Source: Alphaproteobacteria bacterium | Lineage (GTDB): Bacteria; Pseudomonadota; Alphaproteobacteria; Rickettsiales; UBA6187 | Length of the DNA: 8,769 nt | NCBI GenBank assembly: GCA_024280585.1 | Contig: JAJRPW010000098.1 | Span: forward strand, 1-8,769 | Reading direction: 5' to 3' | In this document: piece after piece, positions 1-5,296 of the stretch | How positions within the stretch are numbered: position 1 is the stretch's first letter | Layout: each line of letters begins with the position of its first letter | Notes under the pieces: model-generated | Database searches by the model: none | Told to the model about the DNA's origin: nothing | What the model saw: only the letters and a program-made list of their open reading frames with translations | Program-made: the position numbers and the translations under genes

Positions 1-86
1 CAATGACCATTGCCTGCCTATTGCAAAATACCCTGGACGCCGCTTATAGGCAAAACGGGCTATAAATTAAAAAAACAACAAAATCA
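1..86. other. Left-edge non-coding or unassigned stretch
   Basis: No gene can be supported here. One plus-strand frame is open from the window edge to a TAA at 63-65 and another to a TAG at 47-49. Either could be the last residues of a gene cut by the window edge, but both are too short to recognise. The part just before position 87 is very A-rich and has no Shine-Dalgarno-like sequence. No promoter, terminator or RNA structure stands out. Confidence 0.4.
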
Positions 87-557
87 ATGCCATATCCAAC
101 ATACCGAACAAAACAGTTTAAGATAGACATTAATAAAATTATCGGCAAATTAGAAAAACTAGGTGTAACAAAAAAAGATATAAGCAATCTACTAGCAGAA
201 TTCATCCCGATTTTACGACAAACCCCAGATCAGCATGAAAAACTCACAGAAGCTCTAACAACGCTGGGAAACAGCATATATAATCTATGTGTACCATTAA
301 TTTTTAAAGGAAGCGGCTCCGAAGTAACGGTAGAAAAAGCTGCAAATTACGAAAACAGTGATGCCGCTCGCAAGCATAGTGCTGCGAGCAATGTGACGGA
401 TCTTATCAACGGCGTAGAAGACCAAGAAAACTCATTAAAATACAGGAACAAATTTGTTGCAAAACTTCGTCCCAATAAGTCACCGAAGACAAAATTAATC
501 ACCGCATTTACCGAAATTATCCAAGAGAGGTCTAAGCAGGCAGCGCAAAGCAGATAA
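87..557 (+). CDS. Hypothetical lysine-rich soluble protein, 156 aa
   Basis: I do not recognise this protein as a member of any family. It has no signal peptide and no convincing membrane segment. The first half (about residues 8-75) reads as two or three amphipathic helices (IDINKIIGKLEKLG, then DISNLLAEFIPILRQ). The middle (about 76-110) is polar, alanine- and asparagine-rich and probably flexible. The C-terminal third is strongly basic (KLRPNKSPKTK) and ends in a short helix. This would fit a small nucleic-acid-binding or adaptor protein, but that is only inference. The ATG at 87 is chosen because it opens the frame; there is no clear ribosome binding site before it. Codon use is more A-rich on the coding strand than in the neighbouring housekeeping genes. 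The gene stands alone on the plus strand, convergent with the SIMPL-protein gene, and contains a strong 24-nt inverted repeat at 366-389. Confidence 0.65.
   Translation: MPYPTYRTKQFKIDINKIIGKLEKLGVTKKDISNLLAEFIPILRQTPDQHEKLTEALTTLGNSIYNLCVPLIFKGSGSEVTVEKAANYENSDAARKHSAASNVTDLINGVEDQENSLKYRNKFVAKLRPNKSPKTKLITAFTEIIQERSKQAAQSR
366..389. repeat. Inverted repeat (hairpin) inside the hypothetical gene
   Basis: The left arm GCTCGC (366-371), a single unpaired A (372) and AGCA (373-376) face TGCT (380-383) and GCGAGC (384-389) across a 3-nt TAG loop. This gives ten base pairs with one bulge, mostly G-C, which is strong for such AT-rich surroundings. It lies inside the coding sequence and encodes the alanine/arginine/serine stretch around residues 94-101. 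No T-tract follows it, so it is not a standard terminator. It may be chance, an mRNA structure or a remnant of a small repeat. Confidence 0.5.
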
Positions 558-692
558 CTTATACCAGTTTTCAATCAAAATCGAACTAGGAGTGCAAGGT
601 GAGGGGAGTTTTAGCCTATATTTAATAGGTAAATTCAACGAATCCGTAGCACGACAACGTTCGGTGAAGATATGAAAATGGTATTAGAGCGC
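558..692. other. Convergent intergenic spacer with bulged hairpin
   Basis: This 135-nt spacer lies between two convergent genes. It holds an inverted repeat at 610-633: TTTA, an unpaired G, CCTAT, a 5-nt loop, then ATAGG and TAAA, giving nine pairs with one bulge. It sits where a bidirectional terminator would be useful, but no T-tract follows on either strand, so terminator activity is uncertain. One plus-strand frame is open across most of the spacer (to a TGA at 673-675). It has a possible GTG at 592 preceded by AGGA that is too close to act as a ribosome binding site, and its peptide is not recognisable. I do not call it a gene. Confidence 0.35.
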
Positions 693-1406
693 TTAATCCT
701 CAATATCAAACGCTACATCAACCTTGGCGCTGATGCTTATTTGCCCGAGTGAGATTGTGTCAGCTTTTGATTCCACAGCCAGGCTCCTAACCATCATCGG
801 GTTGTGGGAAATCACCGGGCTGGACTGATAATCCACATTAATTGTATATGGTTTGCCGACTTTTACATCCAGCACCGAAGCAACCTCGACGGCCTTATCC
901 TTAGCATTTTTTGCCGCTAAAATCCGTGCTTCCTTTTTTAATTCATCCATTTTTGATGTAGCAAAAGTTACACTGCCGATTTTTGTTACACCGATTTCGA
1001 TGGCTTCATCAAGCAAATCCTGTAATTTTTTTGTATCTTTTAAACGCACCGTTATGCCTTTTTTTGTTTCAAAATGCGAGAATTCCGGCTTGGCACAACG
1101 CCTGTTGCCGCAAGTGTTATACTCATAAACCGGATTTACATTTATATAATTTGTCTGCACATATTTTTCATCAATTCTCAGATTATTCTTTACGAATTGC
1201 AAAAATTTTGCGGTTATATCGTCATTTTTGCTCTGCGCGACACCCAGGTCACGGTCAATAACCTCAACGCTTATCGACACATTAACCTCATCAGGCACGG
1301 CATAAACCTCGGCCTGCCCGCTTACCGAAATCAGCCTTGGCTTTACATCTCCTGCCGACGCATTTGTCGCAAAAATAATTAAAAATATTGTAATTAATAT
1401 ACGCAT
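693..1406 (-). CDS. Secreted SIMPL-domain (DUF541) protein
   Basis: This is a 237-residue periplasmic or secreted protein of the SIMPL/DUF541 family, whose members (for example E. coli YggE and Brucella BP26) are linked to oxidative-stress tolerance or to cell-surface antigens. The molecular role of the family is not settled. The N-terminus is a typical signal peptide: one Arg, a hydrophobic core over residues 3-13, and a likely cleavage after N-A-S-A at residue 18. The mature part starts with the family pattern of a beta strand reading VSGQAEVYAVPDEVNVSISV, then a central alpha/beta region, the stretch Y-I-N-V-N-P-V-Y-E-Y at about 87-96, and a C-terminal strand ending in V-D-V-A-F. Two cysteines at 99 and 104 could form a disulphide in the periplasm. 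The start at 1406 is firmly supported by a strong ribosome binding site, GGAGGAGG, six bases upstream. The gene is divergent from tpiA and appears monocistronic. Confidence 0.88.
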   Translation of the reverse strand: MRILITIFLIIFATNASAGDVKPRLISVSGQAEVYAVPDEVNVSISVEVIDRDLGVAQSKNDDITAKFLQFVKNNLRIDEKYVQTNYINVNPVYEYNTCGNRRCAKPEFSHFETKKGITVRLKDTKKLQDLLDEAIEIGVTKIGSVTFATSKMDELKKEARILAAKNAKDKAVEVASVLDVKVGKPYTINVDYQSSPVISHNPMMVRSLAVESKADTISLGQISISAKVDVAFDIED

Positions 1407-1412
1407 ATAAGA

Positions 1413-1420
1413 CCTCCTCC
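1413..1420 (-). promoter_or_regulatory. Strong Shine-Dalgarno of the SIMPL gene
   Basis: On the minus strand the sequence GGAGGAGG lies six bases before the ATG. It is close to a perfect match to the 16S anti-SD and the strongest ribosome binding site in this window, which fixes the start codon and suggests high translation. Confidence 0.85.
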
Positions 1421-1482
1421 CATCATGATATATTAGCTGGAACGGTTTGTGAACATAAAATAGCAGGGTAAAATCATTTTAT

Positions 1483-1511
1483 TTGCGCTAAAGATTTTTT
1501 TTGGCTATAAA
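1483..1511 (+). promoter_or_regulatory. Candidate tpiA promoter
   Basis: A TTGCGC -35-like element (1483-1488) is followed after 17 bases by TATAAA (1506-1511), five of six to the -10 consensus. The -35 matches only its first three bases, as is often seen in alphaproteobacterial promoters. Transcription would begin near 1518, giving a leader of about 25 nt. It is the best promoter-like pair in the divergent region between the SIMPL gene and tpiA. Confidence 0.4.
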
Positions 1512-1523
1512 GGGGTATCCCTT
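1510..1523. promoter_or_regulatory. Perfect inverted repeat over tpiA -10/+1, possible operator
   Basis: AAGGG and CCCTT are perfect complements separated by GTAT. The repeat overlaps the end of the proposed -10 box and the predicted transcription start of tpiA. A short symmetric site here could be a repressor operator, or it could form a small hairpin in the 5' leader. Nothing in the sequence identifies a binding protein. Confidence 0.3.
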
Positions 1524-1543
1524 AATCAAATATGTAATTTGTT

Positions 1544-2302
1544 ATGTCTAAAAAATTTGCCCCTATTATTATTGCTAACTGGAAGATGAACGGCCTTCTT
1601 CTGGATAGTATGCAAAAATTCAAACAGATCCGTAACAATATTCAGGAAGGACTTGTTGGATGCGAGATTGTCATCTGCCCTCCTTTTACGTTGCTGCGGG
1701 ATATGGCGGAGAAAATTCCGGGGACGGGAGTCAAGCTTGGCGGACAAAATTGTCACCATGAAGGAAACGGTGCATTTACTGGGGAAATCAGCGCGAATAT
1801 GCTGAAAGATATGATATGCGAATATGTCATTCTTGGTCATTCTGAAAGACGGACGAACCTTAATGAAGGCAGTGAGCTGGTTAATAAAAAAGCTACTATC
1901 TCCCATAATGAGGGCTTATCCACGATAATATGCGTTGGTGAAACCATGTATGAAAGGAATAATGAGCTGGCGAAAGTTGTGATCCGGGAGCAGGTTCTGC
2001 ATTCACTACCGCAATCGTCTAACATAAATAACACTATAATTGCATACGAACCGGTTTGGGCAATTGGTACAGGTGAAACTCCAACGTTAGAACAGATTGA
2101 AGAAATGCACGATTATATTGAGGATGTTGTTGCCAGTGAATTGCCAAAATTTGGCGGTAATGTCCGTGTTATTTATGGTGGTTCGATAAATTCTAAAAAT
2201 TCTGCGGCTATATTAAATATCAAGAATGTTGCCGGGCTGCTTGTTGGAAGGGCCAGCCTGGATGTGGACGAGTTCTGGCGGATTATTGAAACAGTGAGCT
2301 AA
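1544..2302 (+). CDS. tpiA: Triosephosphate isomerase
   Basis: This cytosolic enzyme interconverts dihydroxyacetone phosphate and glyceraldehyde 3-phosphate in glycolysis and gluconeogenesis. The protein is 252 residues, the normal size for the TIM-barrel family. The whole active site is visible: Asn12 and Lys14 in the N-W-K-M-N motif, the electrophilic His99 in G-H-S-E-R-R, the catalytic base Glu169 in A-Y-E-P-V-W-A-I-G-T-G, followed by the flexible loop 6, and the phosphate-binding Y-G-G-S-I and G-L-L-V-G-R segments near the C-terminus. The start at 1544 places the first barrel strand directly after a five-residue leader, as in homologues. No good Shine-Dalgarno precedes it. secG follows after 83 nt and then pyrG on the same strand, an order frequently kept in alphaproteobacteria. 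Confidence 0.97.
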   Translation: MSKKFAPIIIANWKMNGLLLDSMQKFKQIRNNIQEGLVGCEIVICPPFTLLRDMAEKIPGTGVKLGGQNCHHEGNGAFTGEISANMLKDMICEYVILGHSERRTNLNEGSELVNKKATISHNEGLSTIICVGETMYERNNELAKVVIREQVLHSLPQSSNINNTIIAYEPVWAIGTGETPTLEQIEEMHDYIEDVVASELPKFGGNVRVIYGGSINSKNSAAILNIKNVAGLLVGRASLDVDEFWRIIETVS

Positions 2303-2307
2303 CCTTG

Positions 2308-2335
2308 CAAAAATACATTGTAATTATTATTTTTG
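2308..2335 (+). terminator. AT-rich inverted repeat after tpiA, possible weak terminator
   Basis: CAAAAATA (2308-2315) and TATTTTTG (2328-2335) are perfect complements around a 12-nt loop, starting six bases after the tpiA stop codon. The stem is almost all A-T, so it would be weak. The U-rich 3' arm could still favour partial termination or mark an mRNA 3' end. It overlaps a candidate secG promoter. Confidence 0.25.
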
Positions 2336-2345
2336 TCGATATATT
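2318..2345 (+). promoter_or_regulatory. Candidate secG-pyrG promoter
   Basis: TTGTAA (2318-2323, four of six to consensus) and TATATT (2340-2345, five of six) are separated by 16 bases in the tpiA-secG gap. Initiation would fall near 2352, leaving about a 35-nt leader that contains the secG ribosome binding site. The region is so AT-rich that chance matches are likely. Confidence 0.28.
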
Positions 2346-2385
2346 ATGCCCTAAATTGGCGTAATGAGATTTATAAAGGTATAAT

Positions 2386-2715
2386 ATGCTTACAGTTCTA
2401 TTAGTTATACAAGTAATGATCGCGGTTTCTATGATTACGATTATATTATTTCAGCGTAGTGCCAGCGATGGGCTTGGCGGTCTTGGCGGTGGTGGTGGCG
2501 GAAATTCATTGGTTTCCGGGAGAGCCACGGCGAATATTCTGACAAAAACTACGGCGATATTAGCCACGGCTTTTATGGTAAACAGCCTGGCAATGGCGAC
2601 AATAACAGCTAGAAGCTCCGATGTAACCGATTCTATAATGGCCGATGAAGGTGCTAATATTGAGACAGTCACTGAGAAAAAAAGGGCCGAGCCTGCGGTG
2701 CCAATAGCGGAGTAG
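2386..2715 (+). CDS. secG: Preprotein translocase subunit SecG
   Basis: SecG is the small, non-essential membrane subunit of the SecYEG protein-conducting channel and aids SecA-driven export. The 109-residue protein shows the family layout: a first transmembrane helix at about residues 2-22 ending in I-L-F-Q-R-S, a glycine-rich cytoplasmic loop (residues 29-40, L-G-G-L-G-G-G-G-G-G-N), the conserved small-residue stretch before A-N-I-L-T-K-T-T, and a second transmembrane helix at about 53-72. A charged tail follows, rich in Glu, Ala and Lys, which is variable in the family and often present in alphaproteobacteria. The ATG at 2386 is supported by AAAGG six bases upstream. pyrG begins nine bases after the stop codon, so the two genes are surely co-transcribed. 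Confidence 0.94.
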   Translation: MLTVLLVIQVMIAVSMITIILFQRSASDGLGGLGGGGGGNSLVSGRATANILTKTTAILATAFMVNSLAMATITARSSDVTDSIMADEGANIETVTEKKRAEPAVPIAE

Positions 2716-2724
2716 TTTGATCAA

Positions 2725-4356
2725 ATGGCAAGATTTATTTTTATCACAGGCGGGGTTGTTTCATCTTTGGGAAAAGGATTGGCATCCGCCTCTTTAGGCG
2801 CACTTTTACAAGCGAGGGGCTATAAAGTCCGCCTTCGCAAGCTTGATCCCTATTTAAATGTTGATCCGGGGACGATGAGCCCTACCCAGCATGGCGAGGT
2901 TTTTGTTACAGATGATGGAGCCGAGACCGATCTTGATCTTGGTCATTACGAACGATTTACTGACGTAACAGCACGAAAAGGCGACAATGTAACTACGGGG
3001 CAGATTTATTCCGACCTGATCACAAAAGAACGGCGCGGAGATTATCTCGGTGGTACGGTGCAAGTCATACCTCATGTCACTGATTTAATTAAAGAATTCA
3101 TTCTAAACGATACTGACGATGCCGATTTTATTCTGTGTGAAATTGGCGGGACGGTTGGTGATATTGAGGCTCTGCCATTTTTTGAGTCGATTCGCCAGTT
3201 AGGTTATGAGCTTGATCGCAACAATGCGGTTTTTGTGCATTTAACCTTGGTTCCATATTTGTCGGCGGCGAAGGAGCTAAAAACTAAGCCTACACAGCAT
3301 TCTGTGAAGGAGCTGCGTTCAATTGGCATCCAACCAGACATCTTACTATGTCGCTCCGAGAAGGAAATTCCTGAGAATGAGAAGCGTAAAATCGCTCTGT
3401 TTAGCAATGTTCCGGAGGATTGTGTAATAACCGCGCCGGATTTAAAAAGTATATACCAAGTTCCGCTGCGTTATCACCGGGAAGGATTCGATGTACAAAT
3501 TTTGAAGCGCTTTGGTCTGCCATATCAAGAGAAGCTGAATTTAGACAAGTGGGAAAAGCTGGTTGAAAATGACTTATCTCCAAAAGGTGAGGTGAATATT
3601 GCCATTGTCGGGAAATATACGGGGCTTTCGGATGCGTATAAATCCCTTGTGGAATCGCTGCATCACGCAGGGATGGCTAATAATATCAAGGTGAAAATTA
3701 GTTGGATAAATTCGCGTACATTCCTTCTGGAAAATTCTACAAAAAAGCTAAAAGAAGTGCATGGAATCTTGGTTCCTGGCGGTTTTGGTTCGGATGGTGT
3801 TAAGGGAAAAATTGCTGCGGCGACTTATGCGCGTGAGAATAATATACCATATTTTGGCATATGCTTGGGGATGCAGGTTGCGGTGATTGAGGCTGCTCGG
3901 AATTTGGCCGGAATAAAAGACGCAAATTCGAGTGAATTTACCGAGGATGGTACGCATGTAGTTGGGCTTATGACTGAGTGGTCGCGCGGCTCATTGATCG
4001 AATATCGAAAGAAAACCGGGGATCTTGGCGGCACAATGCGCCTTGGAAACTACGATTGCTCCATCAAACCCAATACTCTTGCCCGCTTAATTTATGGCAA
4101 AGCAAAAATTAATGAGCGCCACCGTCACCGTTACGAAGTAAATGTCGATTATGTAGAGCAGCTGGAAAAATCTGGTTTAAAATTTTCCGGTACTTCACCC
4201 GATGGAACTTTGCCGGAAATCGTTGAAAACCCCAATCACCCATGGTTTATAGGTGTGCAATTTCATCCGGAATTTAAATCCCGGCCTTTTTGTGCCCACC
4301 CAATTTTTAAAGCATTTGTGAAGGCTGCTATGGATTTAAGTGGCCTTCAAAAATAG
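2725..4356 (+). CDS. pyrG: CTP synthase (glutamine hydrolysing)
   Basis: PyrG makes CTP from UTP, ATP and glutamine, the last step of de novo pyrimidine nucleotide synthesis, as a cytosolic tetramer. The protein is 543 residues, full length for the family. The N-terminal synthase domain (about 1-265) opens with the nucleotide-binding loop G-G-V-V-S-S-L-G-K-G (9-18) and includes the conserved K-L-D-P-Y-L-N and G-T-M-S-P segments. The C-terminal class I glutamine amidotransferase domain (about 290-540) has the oxyanion-loop G-G-F-G, the nucleophile Cys380 in G-I-C-L-G-M-Q, and the His514/Glu516 pair in F-H-P-E-F. All catalytic residues are intact. The gene lies nine bases after secG, and GGAG at the end of secG, 12 nt before the ATG, may serve as a somewhat distant ribosome binding site. 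In many alphaproteobacteria kdsA and eno follow; here a converging tRNA follows instead. Confidence 0.98.
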   Translation: MARFIFITGGVVSSLGKGLASASLGALLQARGYKVRLRKLDPYLNVDPGTMSPTQHGEVFVTDDGAETDLDLGHYERFTDVTARKGDNVTTGQIYSDLITKERRGDYLGGTVQVIPHVTDLIKEFILNDTDDADFILCEIGGTVGDIEALPFFESIRQLGYELDRNNAVFVHLTLVPYLSAAKELKTKPTQHSVKELRSIGIQPDILLCRSEKEIPENEKRKIALFSNVPEDCVITAPDLKSIYQVPLRYHREGFDVQILKRFGLPYQEKLNLDKWEKLVENDLSPKGEVNIAIVGKYTGLSDAYKSLVESLHHAGMANNIKVKISWINSRTFLLENSTKKLKEVHGILVPGGFGSDGVKGKIAAATYARENNIPYFGICLGMQVAVIEAARNLAGIKDANSSEFTEDGTHVVGLMTEWSRGSLIEYRKKTGDLGGTMRLGNYDCSIKPNTLARLIYGKAKINERHRHRYEVNVDYVEQLEKSGLKFSGTSPDGTLPEIVENPNHPWFIGVQFHPEFKSRPFCAHPIFKAFVKAAMDLSGLQK

Positions 4357-4365
4357 GTTTTTTGA
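4347..4365. terminator. AT hairpin between pyrG and tRNA-Leu, possible bidirectional terminator
   Basis: TCAAAAA (4347-4353) pairs with the end of TTTTTTGA (4358-4365) around a loop that holds the pyrG stop codon. The repeat ends exactly beside the encoded CCA of the tRNA. On either strand the 3' arm is a run of T, so it could serve both convergent units. The stem has only one G-C pair and would be weak. Confidence 0.3.
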
Positions 4366-4450
4366 TGGTGCGACCGAGAGGACTTGAACCTCCACCCGTT
4401 TCCGGACATCGACCTCAACGATGCGCGTCTACCAATTCCGCCACGGTCGC
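4366..4450 (-). tRNA. tRNA-Leu (anticodon GAG)
   Basis: The minus strand folds into a class II tRNA. The acceptor stem is GCGACCG with CGGTCGC, followed by discriminator A and an encoded CCA (4368-4366). The D arm carries G-G-T-A. The anticodon stem CATCG/CGATG encloses the loop TTGAGGT, giving anticodon GAG (positions 4416-4414), which reads CUC and CUU leucine codons. A long variable arm, typical of leucine tRNAs, precedes the T arm with loop TTCAAGT and stem GGAGG/CCTCT. All stems pair, with one G-U pair in the T stem, so it looks functional. It lies nine bases from the convergent pyrG stop codon and downstream of xthA, and it has its own candidate promoter. Confidence 0.97.
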
Positions 4451-4465
4451 AAGAGAACCCGTTGC

Positions 4466-4494
4466 AAGATAATGTTTCCATAGTCTTTTTGCAA
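4466..4494 (-). promoter_or_regulatory. Candidate tRNA-Leu promoter
   Basis: On the minus strand TTGCAA (4494-4489) and TATCTT (4471-4466) are separated by exactly 17 bases, each four of six to consensus. Initiation would fall around ten bases before the mature tRNA 5' end, a usual leader length. The tRNA could also be read through from xthA. Confidence 0.4.
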
Positions 4495-4512
4495 TAAAAT
4501 AATAGTTTTATT
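4493..4512 (-). terminator. AT hairpin at the xthA 3' end
   Basis: On the minus strand AATAAAA and TTTTATT are perfect seven-base complements around a six-base loop. The left arm includes the xthA stop codon. The repeat could slow or end dnaN-xthA transcription before the tRNA, but a pure A-T stem is a poor intrinsic terminator. It also touches the candidate tRNA -35 element. Confidence 0.25.
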
Positions 4513-5296
4513 TCAACTCAATGACCACAGGCACGTGATCTGACGGCCGCTCCCAGTCACGAATATGCGGCATAGTTTTGTATGATTTAACCGCTCCTTT
4601 TAACTCCGGTGTAACCCAAATATGATCCAAACGACGGCCACGATTCGATTTTTTCCAGTCACGATTGCGGTAGCTCCACCAGCTATAAAGTTTTTCATCC
4701 ATAGGTACGAACTCACGAGCAACATCAACCCAGCCCAAACTGTCACGTAATTTGTTCAATTTTTCCCTTTCTTGATCGGTGTGTGATACCACATTTCTCA
4801 GCTGTTTGCTTGACCAAACGTCATGTTCATATGGCGCAATGTTGAAATCCCCGACAATTATAGCTTTATCGTCGTTATTATGGATTTTTGGCAGCCACTC
4901 TGTCATGTAATCGACAAATTTTAGTTTGAACTTATATTTTGGATTTATATCCACATCCGGTTCATCACCGCCGGCTGGAATATAAAAATTATGCAAAACA
5001 GTGCCGTCGGGTAAAACTGCCGATATGTGCCGCGTGTCCTGAGATTCGGCCACATTCTCCATTTGAACATTACTAAGTGGAATTTTTGAAAGAATCGCTA
5101 CTCCATTATAGGATTTTTCACCGCGAAATGCGATGTATTCATAACCTATTTTCTTCAAATCTTTCAGTGGAAACTCCTGATCCTGCACTTTTGTTTCCTG
5201 CAGACAAATAATATCAACCCCCTCCTCCTGATTTAATTTCTCGATCAGATTTTTTCTGAGACGGACAGAATTTATATTCCATGTGGCGATTTTCAT
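4508..5296 (-). CDS. xthA: Exodeoxyribonuclease III (AP endonuclease, ExoIII family)
   Basis: This is a DNA repair nuclease that cuts 5' of abasic sites and trims blocked 3' ends in base excision repair. At 262 residues it is the usual length for the Mg-dependent ExoIII/AP-endonuclease family. Visible motifs are W-N-I-N-S-V-R at 6-12 with Asn7, the metal-binding Glu34 in L-Q-E-T-K, Y-N-G-V-A-I-L, the catalytic Asp150 and Asn152 in G-D-F-N-I-A-P, Asp224 in R-L-D-H-I-W, and the terminal Asp253/His254 pair in S-D-H-V-P-V. No catalytic residue is missing. The ATG overlaps the last base of the dnaN stop codon (TAATG) and has no Shine-Dalgarno of its own, so translation probably depends on re-initiation after dnaN. 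The symbol xthA is used for the ExoIII type. Confidence 0.95.
   Translation of the reverse strand: MKIATWNINSVRLRKNLIEKLNQEEGVDIICLQETKVQDQEFPLKDLKKIGYEYIAFRGEKSYNGVAILSKIPLSNVQMENVAESQDTRHISAVLPDGTVLHNFYIPAGGDEPDVDINPKYKFKLKFVDYMTEWLPKIHNNDDKAIIVGDFNIAPYEHDVWSSKQLRNVVSHTDQEREKLNKLRDSLGWVDVAREFVPMDEKLYSWWSYRNRDWKKSNRGRRLDHIWVTPELKGAVKSYKTMPHIRDWERPSDHVPVVIELK

Noticed and set aside
3..65. Short plus-strand frame at the left edge, possibly the end of an upstream gene
   Set aside because: About 20 residues without a recognisable motif; nothing distinguishes it from chance.
592..675. Peptide containing G-E-G-S-F-S-L, faintly like a LAGLIDADG endonuclease segment
   Set aside because: It is only about 27-38 residues, with no second motif and no intron or intein in a neighbouring gene. 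The likeness is too weak.
853..1382. Plus-strand open frames opposite the SIMPL gene
   Set aside because: They overlap each other and a well-supported signal-peptide protein with a strong ribosome binding site; their peptides resemble nothing.
1526..1906. Long minus-strand open frame antisense to tpiA
   Set aside because: It overlaps a complete tpiA with all catalytic residues, has no recognisable protein features and appears to be a shadow frame.
2380..2385. Perfect TATAAT immediately before the secG ATG
   Set aside because: As a -10 box it would start transcription inside secG and omit the AAAGG ribosome binding site. It is best explained as AT-rich chance.
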